NCBI GenBank assembly: GCA_023461275.1
Contig: JAEYMI010000071.1
Span: forward strand, 1-64,000
Direction: 5' to 3'
DNA length: 64,000 nucleotides
Source: Actinomycetes bacterium
Lineage (GTDB): Bacteria; Actinomycetota; Actinomycetes; Mycobacteriales; Mycobacteriaceae
Part shown: in pieces, positions 36,191 through 43,364 of the stretch
Numbering within the stretch: the stretch's first letter is position 1
How the letters are laid out: every line of letters begins with the position of its first letter
Notes under the pieces: model-generated
What the model saw: only the letters and a program-made list of their open reading frames with translations
What the model was told of the DNA's origin: nothing
The model's database searches: none
Made by a program: the position numbers and the translations under genes

Positions 36191-37277
36191 GCTGGTGACC
36201 GGCGCCACCGGGTACGTCGGTTCCCGGCTGGTCTGCACGTTGATCGGTCGAGGACACGACGTCGTGGTGACGTCCCGACGACCGCGTTCGCTGCAACGAT
36301 TCGACTGGCACGACAACGTGACCACCGTCGCGATGGACGTCCACGACCCCGCATCGGTGGCCGCCGGATTCGCCGCCGCCACCGGTCCCGATGACGGCCC
36401 GATCGATGCGGTCTACTACCTGGTGCACGGGATCGGCGAACGCGACTTCGCCGACACCGAGCGGGATGCGGCGCGCACCCTCGCCGAAGGTGCCCGCGAT
36501 GCGGGTGTCCGGCGGGTCGTCTATCTCGGCGGATTCGTACCCGACGACGAGCTCTCACCACACCTGCGGAGCCGGGCCGAGGTCGGCGAGAGCCTGCAAC
36601 TCGACAACGGCCCCGATCTGGTCTGGTTGCGGGCAGCGGTCATCCTCGGTGCCGGCTCGACGTCGTTCGAGATCATCCGGTACGCCGCCGACCGATTCCC
36701 GGTGCTGTTGCTGCCCGAGTGGATGCACAACCGGATGGACCCGATCTCGATTCGCGACGTTCTCTACTACCTCGCCGCCGTCGTCGACCCGGACGTTCCG
36801 GCAGGTGTGTATGACATCGCCGGGCCGGATCGGTCACGCTATTCCGACGTCGTGCAGGCCTATCTGAGCGCGACGCGGCAGTTCCGACCGCATCTGCCGT
36901 TGCCGACCATCAGTACGCGCCTGGCCGGCCTGGTATCCGGACAGGCACTGCCCGCGCCCGCGTCGTTGACCGCCGAACTGGTCCGCTCATTGGAGAGTCC
37001 GATGAACCTGTCGGAGAACAGAATTCGAGAGATCGTCGCCGACCCTCCGGGTGGCTTGATCGCCATCTCCGAGGCGATGCGCGCATCGGTGTCCTCACCT
37101 GACCCACAGCCGGTATGCCGGCTCAGCGACGTCCACCACCTCGCCGACACCGACCCCGAATGGGCCGGTGGTGATTGGTTGCGGGTCCGCCGCGGAATCC
37201 GTGAGGCCGTCGGGAACCTCACCGGGCTGGCCACCGCACCGGCACGTTTCCTGCTGTCCGCGGCGGCCCGGATCTGA
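36183..37277 (+). CDS. NAD(P)H-binding protein (NmrA/atypical SDR family)
   Basis: A 364-residue atypical SDR with the N-terminal nucleotide loop TGATGYVGSRL (residues 6-16). YYLVHGIGERDF and RRVVYLGGFVP replace the classical NNAG and YxxxK motifs, as in NmrA-like sensors and complex I assembly-type proteins. The C-terminal 80 residues extend beyond the usual domain. The start sits in the second copy of a 17-bp tandem duplication. Probably co-transcribed with the CPBP protease gene one base downstream. Function unknown. Confidence 0.82.
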   Translation: MRLLVTGATGYVGSRLVCTLIGRGHDVVVTSRRPRSLQRFDWHDNVTTVAMDVHDPASVAAGFAAATGPDDGPIDAVYYLVHGIGERDFADTERDAARTLAEGARDAGVRRVVYLGGFVPDDELSPHLRSRAEVGESLQLDNGPDLVWLRAAVILGAGSTSFEIIRYAADRFPVLLLPEWMHNRMDPISIRDVLYYLAAVVDPDVPAGVYDIAGPDRSRYSDVVQAYLSATRQFRPHLPLPTISTRLAGLVSGQALPAPASLTAELVRSLESPMNLSENRIREIVADPPGGLIAISEAMRASVSSPDPQPVCRLSDVHHLADTDPEWAGGDWLRVRRGIREAVGNLTGLATAPARFLLSAAARI

Positions 37278-37278
37278 C

Positions 37279-37989
37279 ATGACGGTCACCGACATCGGCC
37301 GCGCGGCGGTCGAATCCCTCGCCATGGATCGTTCCATCGCGGCCGAGCCGGCCGGACGTCGGCGATCGCGCCGGTGGATCACCGCCGGGTTTCTCGTAGT
37401 CGGCGCATGCCTGCTGGGAGTATCGCTCTCGGTCGAGCCGGGCAGTCCCGCGTTCTATCCGCTCACCATCGGGCTCGGCGCCACCTGGGTGATCGGCGCC
37501 TTCGCGACCGGACCACTGCCGCTGGGCCGCTTCGGCACCACCGCAGGAACTGAAACCACTTCGCGCGCAGCAATTCTCGGGATCGCGGTCGGGGTCGCCG
37601 TCGGCGTGGCGTTCACCGTGGGCGCCTTGATCACCCAGTTCATTCCAGGGGTGTCGGGCTTGGTCGCGAAGGTTCTCGACTTCGCCGACTACGGCAGCAT
37701 GGTCGCCGTCGTGCTCATCACCCTCGGCAACGGTCTTGCCGAAGAACTGTTCTTCCGCGGCGCGCTCTACTCCTCGCTCATCGGACACCGACCGGTCTTG
37801 GTGTCGACGATCATCTACGTGATCGTGACGCTGGCCAGCGGCAACCCGATGCTCGGATTCGCCGCGGTGATCCTCGGTACGGTGTGTGCGATTCTGCGCC
37901 GATGCACCGGCGGCGTGTTGGCTCCGGCCCTGACACATGTGGTGTGGTCGGCCATCATTCTGGCCACGCTGCCGCAGATCTTCGGCTGA
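37279..37989 (+). CDS. CPBP family intramembrane metalloprotease (second copy)
   Basis: A 236-residue protein with about six hydrophobic helices and the signature GNGLAEELFFRGALYSSL followed by LAPALTHVVWS, the Glu and His ligand motifs of the CPBP/Rce1-like proteases. Not closely similar to the copy at 22448. The ATG follows the previous stop by one base and the stop is 3 bases before the next GTG, so three genes (36183-38775) form one unit. Confidence 0.87.
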   Translation: MTVTDIGRAAVESLAMDRSIAAEPAGRRRSRRWITAGFLVVGACLLGVSLSVEPGSPAFYPLTIGLGATWVIGAFATGPLPLGRFGTTAGTETTSRAAILGIAVGVAVGVAFTVGALITQFIPGVSGLVAKVLDFADYGSMVAVVLITLGNGLAEELFFRGALYSSLIGHRPVLVSTIIYVIVTLASGNPMLGFAAVILGTVCAILRRCTGGVLAPALTHVVWSAIILATLPQIFG

Positions 37990-37992
37990 CCG

Positions 37993-38775
37993 GTGAGCAT
38001 CACCGGCACCGACGCCCGGACCCGCACCGCCGAGACGTTGCGAGCGGCCGGATGCGTCTTCGCCGAGGACGAGGCCGCGCTCCTGCTCGATCACGCCACC
38101 GACGACGAGTCGTTGAATCTCGCCGTGGCGCGGCGCGTTTCCGGTGTGCCACTGGAGGTGATTCTCGGATGGGTGATGTTCGGCGAGGTGCGCGTCGACG
38201 TCGCCGAGGGTGTGTTCGTCCCACGACGACGCACCGTGTTCCTGGCCGCCACGGCCGCCGAGTTCACCGCACCCGGCGCGATCGTCGTCGACATGTGCTG
38301 TGGCACCGGCGCGGTGGGGTTGTCGATCGCCCTGACGGTGCCCGACGTCGAACTCCACGCAGCCGACATCGATGACGCCGCCCTCGCCTGCGCGCGAGGC
38401 AATCTGGCTCGAGTGCACGGTCACGTGCACAGCGGTGATCTGTTCGACGCGTTGCCGTCAGCGCTGCGGGGCGGGGTGGACGTCGTCGTCGTCAACGCCC
38501 CGTATGTGCCGACCGCCGAGATCGCGCTGCTGCCAACCGAGGCGCGCGACCATGAGCCGCGCCGCGCGCTCGACGGCGGACCCGATGGTGCCGACATCCA
38601 TCGCCGGGTCTCACAGGGCGCAAGCGAGTGGCTACGCCTCGGTGGAACGCTGTTGATCGAGACCAGCCGCCGGCAGGCGGACCTGACGGTGACAGCGATG
38701 TCCGACGCCGGCCTGACCGCCTCGCATCTGATGTCGGATGAGTACGACGCGACAGTAGCCGTCGGTCGCATATGA
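37993..38775 (+). CDS. PrmC/HemK-related protein N5-glutamine methyltransferase
   Basis: A 260-residue SAM-dependent methyltransferase. After an N-terminal helical region comes VVDMCCGTGAVGLSIAL (SAM loop), ADIDDAAL and the target-binding motif NAPYVP, which replaces the NPPY of true PrmC. The NAPY form is typical of the paralogue annotated as 'putative protein N5-glutamine methyltransferase'. GTG start 3 bases after the CPBP gene. Its stop (38773-38775) touches the left boundary of the island at 38776, so the gene is intact. Confidence 0.87.
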   Translation: MSITGTDARTRTAETLRAAGCVFAEDEAALLLDHATDDESLNLAVARRVSGVPLEVILGWVMFGEVRVDVAEGVFVPRRRTVFLAATAAEFTAPGAIVVDMCCGTGAVGLSIALTVPDVELHAADIDDAALACARGNLARVHGHVHSGDLFDALPSALRGGVDVVVVNAPYVPTAEIALLPTEARDHEPRRALDGGPDGADIHRRVSQGASEWLRLGGTLLIETSRRQADLTVTAMSDAGLTASHLMSDEYDATVAVGRI

Positions 38776-38820
38776 GGTGCGCGCAAAGGGATTCGAACCC
38801 CTGACCGCTGGTGTGTAAGA
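38776..38820. repeat. attL: left 45-bp direct repeat (displaced tRNA-Val 3' end)
   Basis: The 45 bases from GGTGCGCGCAAAGG to GGTGTGTAAGA are identical to 47868-47912. They equal the 3' half of tRNA-Val (T arm and anticodon 3' side) without its 5' half, so this is not a functional tRNA. It lies directly after the stop of the PrmC-like gene. Confidence 0.93.
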
Positions 38821-38925
38821 ACGCCAACGAGTGTGCAACCGCGTACCCGGTGGTCCAATACATGCAGGTCAGGGCGTTTCAGTGTCCAGGCCGTAGCGGT
38901 CAGGATCGGCCCGTTCGTGCGCCTC

Positions 38926-38953
38926 TTGGCACACTCTTGGCACACTGCGGGGG
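38926..38953 (+). repeat. Left arm-type integrase site (tandem TTGGCACACT)
   Basis: TTGGCACACT at 38926-38935 and 38937-38946, followed by GCGGGGG. The same arrangement in the same orientation occurs at 47790-47817 near the other end. Paired 10-11 bp repeats inside both ends of a tyrosine-integrase element are the expected arm-type binding sites. The rest of 38821-38993 shows no credible gene. Confidence 0.72.
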
Positions 38954-38993
38954 TTCTCTGACGGCCCTCATGGTCCGCGCACCATGAGAACGA

Positions 38994-39028
38994 CAACACC
39001 CCCACCGCGTAGGACAGTGGGGGTGTTG
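38994..39028 (-). terminator. Hairpin terminator at the end of the island's minus-strand genes
   Basis: A perfect 12-bp stem, CAACACCCCCAC (38994-39005) with GTGGGGGTGTTG (39017-39028) and an 11-base loop. It lies 100 bases past the last minus-strand gene of the island. There is no long T run, so it may be a weak or bidirectional terminator. Confidence 0.6.
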
Positions 39029-39127
39029 CGCGGAGGGCCTGGCAAGGGGTCGCTCCGATATGGAGTTGTCACCTCTGAACCTCCGAGGCGTGGTCTCAGT
39101 GTACCGCGCCCAGGCCCGAACCTCGTG

Positions 39128-39646
39128 TCACCGAACGGGTTTGGTGATCCCGGTGGCGCAACTGGGACAGGGCACGCCCGGGGCCAGTTCGTGTTTCCTC
39201 CGCCGTTGTCCACCACCCGCGGCCCCACGGGCGTGACTGGCCAACGGATGGGCCGGACCACCGCCTCCGCCCTGGTGGACGTGGGCCGAGGACGAGGACC
39301 CCGAGGCCCCGCTACGTCGGCCGGTGGGGGCGTCGGCGCCACCCTGCCGAGGTCCAGGACCGCGGCCACGGGCCTCGGAGGTGGTCAGGCCGCCACGAGG
39401 GCGGTTCACCCGGGTCCCACCTCGGCGGGCGGCCGAGGCCTCCATGGCCTGGGCGCGTGAGGGTCCGCGGCCGATCACGCCACCCTTGGCCAGGCCGCCC
39501 ACGTTCTTGTTCACCAGCGGAATGTCGGGGAGGCCGAACGGCATGTTTATGCCCAGCTTCACGCGGGCGCCCGTGCCCTCGGACTTCATCGAACCCTCGA
39601 ACACGCCTCCGATGTTCAGGCCGGAGGATTCACCCCAGTCCACCAT
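39128..39646 (-). CDS. Island hypothetical protein, Gly/Arg/Ser-rich
   Basis: A 172-residue protein of unknown family. The first 60 residues look structured (a Gly-rich beta region with VKLGINMPFGLPDIPLVNK and GGLAKGGVIGRGPS). The rest is low-complexity, rich in Gly, Arg and Ser, and ends with a CPSCATG pair. GLAKGGVI is a motif often seen in phage structural or tape-measure-like proteins, but that link is weak. AGGAG lies seven bases before the ATG. It follows the capsid gene by 71 bases on the same strand, so a minor virion role is possible. Confidence 0.6.
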   Translation of the reverse strand: MVDWGESSGLNIGGVFEGSMKSEGTGARVKLGINMPFGLPDIPLVNKNVGGLAKGGVIGRGPSRAQAMEASAARRGGTRVNRPRGGLTTSEARGRGPGPRQGGADAPTGRRSGASGSSSSAHVHQGGGGGPAHPLASHARGAAGGGQRRRKHELAPGVPCPSCATGITKPVR

Positions 39647-39717
39647 GGCGACACTCCTTGTCTAGGAACGAGTTCCGCCCCCAGGCCTCACGGTGGAGGG
39701 CCTGGGGGCGGAGATGG

Positions 39718-40959
39718 TCACTCGGCGGTGGCGATCCGGACGATGGCCTCCGGGCGACTCACGGCCACCTCGAACCGGCCCTCAAGTCGGCATCGGATCT
39801 GGTTGCGCTGGAAGTCGTCCGAGACGCGATCCCACTGGACGCGGACCGCGGCGCCCGGGTCACTCCAGAGGATGACGCTGTCGGCGCCGATGAGGTAGGC
39901 GGAGTTCGCGGGAAGCTGGTTCGAGATGACCACCGGGACACCCCAGAGGCGACGTTCGGCGCGGTCCACCGGGGCCGAGGCCGCGATGTACTCACCCGAA
40001 CCCGTGGTCTGGGCCAGCTCCAGGGTCTCCCAGGCCGTGGGCGACAGGACGAACACCCCGCCCGCGTAGCCGAGGTTCTCCAGCTTGGTGACCGCTCGGC
40101 GGGTGGTCGCCAGGAGGTCATCGGCGTAGGCCTGGATCTGGATCCCGGACTCACCGGCGAAGCCATGGAGTTGGCCCGCGGCGCCCGTGTGGTTGAACAG
40201 GGCGTTCTCGATGGCCACGGCCAGTCCGTACTCCAGTTCGGACTGGACGAACTCGGTCAGGGACGGAACGTCCACCAGGCTGTACTCGTCAATCGCCTCG
40301 GAGACGTGGGCGACCACCTGGAGGGTCCGGTCCACCGGGGTGATCCCGTAGGTGGAAGTCGGCTTCACCGCACCACGGGCGACCACCGCGGCCGCGTTGG
40401 TGCGCGAAGTCTGGCGGAGGAACCGGAAGGCCGGGGTGGCGGTGGCCTGGGACTCGATCACGTCGAGAACCGACTGGGGGCGCCCCATCGGCTTCAGACC
40501 CGGCTTCACCACGGCCACCGCGGTCTCGTCGGCCAGGGACAGGGCCTTCTGGCCGCCCTGGACGAACCCCGTTCGCACGGCCAGGGCCGCGGCATCGCGG
40601 AGGCCGGACTTGGTGAGGCGGGTACGGCCGGACTTGGTGCCCAGGCCCGCACTCCCGGGTTCACCGAACGTTCCGGTCTCCATGTCGAACGCCCGGAGTT
40701 CGTTGGGGTCCGGGGCGCCCTTCTGGGCACGCTCGGCGCGGCCGCGGAGTTCCGCGTCCATCGCCTTGGCCAGCGACAGGGCCGCGGCCGCGGCATCGCG
40801 GGCCTTCACGCCCACCGCGGTGGCGGCGCCCGCGGCCTTGGCCTGGGCAACGCCCGCGGCGGCCTGGCCGCGGAGTTCGGTTGCGCGGGCGTGTAGACGT
40901 TCGTCGCTCATGTCCGCGAAGTCCATTCGGCCGTCCTGGCCGGGAAGATGGTGAGTCAT
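39718..40959 (-). CDS. HK97-fold phage major capsid protein
   Basis: 413 residues. The N-terminal 130 residues are Ala/Lys/Glu-rich and helical (AKAAGAATAVGVKARDAAAAAL), as in the scaffolding 'delta' region of HK97-type capsids. The fold then follows: FRFLRQTSRTNAAAVV, KPTSTYGITPVDRTLQVVAHVSEAIDEY (E-loop and spine region), ENALFNHTG, GVFVLSPTAWETLE, LWGVPVVISNQLPANSAYLIG and a C-terminal RLEGRFEVAVSRPEAIVRI. AGGAGA precedes the ATG. No prohead protease gene adjoins it, although the delta region would normally be cut off. Confidence 0.9.
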   Translation of the reverse strand: MTHHLPGQDGRMDFADMSDERLHARATELRGQAAAGVAQAKAAGAATAVGVKARDAAAAALSLAKAMDAELRGRAERAQKGAPDPNELRAFDMETGTFGEPGSAGLGTKSGRTRLTKSGLRDAAALAVRTGFVQGGQKALSLADETAVAVVKPGLKPMGRPQSVLDVIESQATATPAFRFLRQTSRTNAAAVVARGAVKPTSTYGITPVDRTLQVVAHVSEAIDEYSLVDVPSLTEFVQSELEYGLAVAIENALFNHTGAAGQLHGFAGESGIQIQAYADDLLATTRRAVTKLENLGYAGGVFVLSPTAWETLELAQTTGSGEYIAASAPVDRAERRLWGVPVVISNQLPANSAYLIGADSVILWSDPGAAVRVQWDRVSDDFQRNQIRCRLEGRFEVAVSRPEAIVRIATAE

Positions 40960-41237
40960 AGTTCTCTCCTGAAAGTTGTGGGAGAGGTAGACCCCGGCCC
41001 TGGGATCACGCGGAGGTAGGGGCGTTCACCCGAGGGTCCTGGGACTGCCTCGTGTGTTGCGCGCAACTTCCGCGGGGGCGGACGGGGTGGTTACCGCTGG
41101 CCGTACCGGGCGAAGTGGGGCGGTGTATCCGTTCCGTGGGGACGGGCGGAGTGGTTACCGATGGTCACTCCACGCGAACGGGCCGCCAGGGTGGCGAACC
41201 ACCCTCGGGAAGAACACTAGCACTGTCGAGACCTGTT
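40960..41237. promoter_or_regulatory. Gap upstream of the capsid gene with palindrome and direct repeats
   Basis: About 280 bases without a credible gene. It contains a perfect palindrome GTTGCGCGCAAC (41056-41067) and two copies of a G-rich direct repeat ending in GTGGTTACCG, near 41085-41098 and 41147-41160. It probably holds the promoter and operator of the capsid gene, which is separated from upstream genes by a terminator. The regulator is unknown. Confidence 0.45.
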
Positions 41238-41268
41238 GTCCCGTTTGACTTTTGGTGTCAAACGGGAC
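41238..41268 (-). terminator. Intrinsic hairpin after the small island gene
   Basis: A perfect 12-bp stem, GTCCCGTTTGAC (41238-41249) with GTCAAACGGGAC (41257-41268) and a 7-base loop. It lies 6 bases downstream of the stop of the minus-strand gene at 41275 and isolates the capsid gene from early genes. Confidence 0.7.
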
Positions 41269-41274
41269 GTGTCG

Positions 41275-41469
41275 TCAGTCGGCGGACAGGCGGTCCAAGG
41301 CCTCGGCCGCCAGGGCCGCGGCATCGTCGGCCGAGACATGCGCCGAGGCCAACACCGCGGCCGACAGTGCCAGATCGAACAGGCCGCGGGGGTGCCTGTC
41401 GGCCTCGGCCAGGACGAGGCGGGCCGCCAAGGCCCGGGAGGTGTCGGATCGGTGGGTGTCGTGGGCCAT
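41275..41469 (-). CDS. Small island protein
   Basis: A 64-residue Ala/Asp/His-rich helical protein (SRALAARLVLAEADRHPRGLFD...). No family recognised. ATG at 41469 has AGGAGG five bases upstream, which decides against an earlier in-frame ATG at 41526. It is followed directly by a hairpin terminator, and the AT-rich stretch at 41505-41570 upstream may be its promoter. Confidence 0.65.
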   Translation of the reverse strand: MAHDTHRSDTSRALAARLVLAEADRHPRGLFDLALSAAVLASAHVSADDAAALAAEALDRLSAD

Positions 41470-41628
41470 GGGGGCCTCCTTCAGGGGTGAGATGAACGGG
41501 TGAAAATATCTATTTGTGCAGGTCACGGACTGCCGGCAAAAATATGAGGGAGCCTCACGTTTTTGAAACGCCAGGAGACCCGGGGTGTGGCCGCGGAGGC
41601 GATCCGCCAGTGATCCGGACCCCCACCC

Positions 41629-42168
41629 CTACCCCGCACGGGTCCGTAGACGCGCATGGCGGGCGTCCAGGCGGCGGTGGCAGCTATTGCACCGCGCCAG
41701 GTAGTGGGAGTGGTCCAGGCTGTAGGCCCACCCCAGGCGGGGATCGGTCAGTTCCTCGGGGTCCGAATGGTCGTAGGACCAGTGGGCGGCCGGTTCTCCG
41801 CAGTCCACACACAACCTGTTGGCGGCGGGGCCGAGGTCCTTGGTCAGGCGGTCATGGACCGCGTTGTATCCCACGGGACCGTCCTGGCGGACCACCCGAC
41901 GACAACCGCAGGACTTCACGTGCCCGTGGCGGAGGTCATTGGACGACACCGAGGTGACCGAACCGCAGTCACACCGACATTCCCAGGCCGCTGTGCCCGC
42001 CAGGAACCCGAGGACCACGAGGATCCCGTATCTGTTCCCGGTGAGGTCCTGGTGTACGCCCTTCGGGCGGGTGAGGGTGCCGTATCTGCGCTGGGCGTAG
42101 TAGTGCCGTTGGCAGAGGCCGCGGGCCTGGACCGGACGGGCGCACCCATCCGCTGAACACGGGGTCAT
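41629..42168 (-). CDS. HNH endonuclease-like protein with zinc-finger N-terminus
   Basis: 179 residues. The N-terminus CSADGCARPVQARGLCQRHY is a short zinc finger common in actinophage HNH proteins. A middle repeat with WECRCDCGSV and KSCGCRR resembles the DNA-binding part of homing-type nucleases. The C-terminal part CVDCGEPAAHWSYDHSDPEE and YSLDHSHYLARCNSCHRRLD holds the HNH/His-Me-type site. In phages such enzymes nick DNA and often assist packaging. It overlaps the WhiB-like gene by 4 bases (ATGA). Confidence 0.85.
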   Translation of the reverse strand: MTPCSADGCARPVQARGLCQRHYYAQRRYGTLTRPKGVHQDLTGNRYGILVVLGFLAGTAAWECRCDCGSVTSVSSNDLRHGHVKSCGCRRVVRQDGPVGYNAVHDRLTKDLGPAANRLCVDCGEPAAHWSYDHSDPEELTDPRLGWAYSLDHSHYLARCNSCHRRLDARHARLRTRAG

Positions 42169-42620
42169 CTTCTTCTCCTTCGGTGGATGGACGGCCGGAC
42201 TCTGGACCGTGCTCCGCGGCGCTGAGAGCGACGAGGACGCGATGGTTCGGGGTCAGGGTCCTCTGGGGTGGCCGAGGCCTTGGACCGAGGGCGCCCAGGA
42301 CGACGGGCGCGCATGGTCTCCGCGATCCCAGACGTGGCGGCCGTCGGCCCAGTGACTCGGCGGTGCTGGGTGAGTTCCGAGGCCCAGGCCCAACAACGGC
42401 CCCGGGCCGGACACGAGATGCACGTGGCGGCCACCGCGGCCTCCCGGGCCGACGGGGACGAGAACCCGAGGGCGTCGTGACTTACGTCCGGGTCGAACAG
42501 GCGGGCGCGGCCGACACACGCGGCGCCGGACAGGTTCTCGGACCCGGTAAGGATCGCCACCGCCAAGGCAACAGGACCGTCATGGGTGCGGTTCGGGCGG
42601 CGGACCGTTGTGGTGGTCAT
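42165..42620 (-). CDS. WhiB-like iron-sulfur transcription factor of the island
   Basis: 151 residues. The WhiB core has four cysteines: one in GAACVGRARLFDPD and three in ATCISCPARGRC (C-x2-C-x5-C), which bind a 4Fe-4S cluster. The usual G-[VI]-W-G-G turn is not evident. The last 45 residues are an Arg/Pro-rich basic tail. WhiB proteins act on sigma-A promoters, and phage-borne ones (WhiBTM4) inhibit host WhiB2. ATG follows the stop of the previous gene without a gap. Confidence 0.82.
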   Translation of the reverse strand: MTTTTVRRPNRTHDGPVALAVAILTGSENLSGAACVGRARLFDPDVSHDALGFSSPSAREAAVAATCISCPARGRCWAWASELTQHRRVTGPTAATSGIAETMRARRPGRPRSKASATPEDPDPEPSRPRRSQRRGARSRVRPSIHRRRRR

Positions 42621-42809
42621 TCAGCGGGGTCTCCGTTCGGTGGTGTCCAGAATGTCGGCGGTCAGTTCGGATCTGGTCATCACTCCGAGTCGGTCCACGA
42701 GTTCGGCGGCCGAGGCGCCTTGTTCGTCGGCGGTGGCGGCCGATGCCCGGACCCCGAGTTGTTCGAGTAGTTCGGTCGGTGTGCATGGCAGGTCTCTGTC
42801 ACGCTTCAT
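42621..42809 (-). CDS. Small acidic island protein
   Basis: A 62-residue mostly helical protein (TPTELLEQLGVRASAATADE...). No family recognised. The ATG at 42809 has GGAGG six bases upstream, which excludes the longer frame reaching into the origin-like repeats. First gene of the minus-strand set small protein-WhiB-HNH, and the nearest gene to the iteron region, so it may be an early control or replication accessory protein (inference). Confidence 0.65.
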   Translation of the reverse strand: MKRDRDLPCTPTELLEQLGVRASAATADEQGASAAELVDRLGVMTRSELTADILDTTERRPR

Positions 42810-42949
42810 GTCGGTCCTCCAGACCATCGGTGCGGTGGGAATGGAGGTTCCGGGTGGTGGGTTGGTTGCCGTGTGTAATCGCCTCTGTGCCTCATCGGCG
42901 GAGCGGTGCCGATGCCGGTTACGGGTCCCTCCCCTGGGGGTGAAGGACT

Positions 42950-43360
42950 GGCGATGGCTGGCGATGCTTGGCGATGGCTGGCGATGCTTGGCGATGGCGT
43001 GGCGATGCACCATCGCGGACGCTGTTTGCCCAGTTCAGAGGACCATTCGGGACGCCCAGGCCCCCAATTTGGCGATGCGGCGATGGGTACCCACGCCATT
43101 CACCGGCCAGTTCCCCTGACCTGGGAAAATGCAGTCCACTAGATAAGGTAAGGATCTCAATTTTTGGCATGGTGAGGGGACCATCGCCGGGGGTGGGAGA
43201 GCCTGGGAAACGCCCCTGACATCGCCAGATGAGGGGGTATCCATCGCCAACCCCACGTTTGGGGCCTCGGAAACATACTCTGACCTGGTGTGATGACGTG
43301 GCGATGGGGGTGCATCGCCAGCCATCGCCAGCCATCGCCAAGCATCGCCAACTCATCGCC
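42950..43360. repeat. Iteron region: putative replication origin of the island
   Basis: Seventeen exact copies of GGCGATG/CATCGCC lie in 411 bases. Six direct copies start at 42950, 42960, 42970, 42980, 42990 and 43001, with exact 10-bp spacing between the first five. Five inverted copies start at 43313, 43323, 43333, 43343 and 43354. Between them are forward copies at 43071, 43079 and 43300 and reverse copies at 43182, 43220 and 43242. The centre (43126-43171) is the most AT-rich stretch here. Two facing iteron sets around an AT-rich core, next to a primase/helicase-like gene, match known satellite origins. No gene is credible in 42810-43364. Confidence 0.78.
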
Positions 43361-43364
43361 GCGG

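Noticed and set aside
38776..38820. A second tRNA-Val gene
   Set aside because: Only the 3' half is present; the D arm and 5' acceptor strand are missing, so it is the att repeat.
42580..42786. 68-residue minus-strand frame overlapping the small island gene and WhiB start
   Set aside because: No ribosome site and it conflicts with two better supported genes; composition is His/Arg/Thr-rich shadow coding.
42950..43360. CRISPR-like repeats
   Set aside because: Repeat units are 7-10 bp, occur in both orientations, and have no unique spacers of 30 bp or more and no cas genes nearby; an origin-type iteron array fits better.
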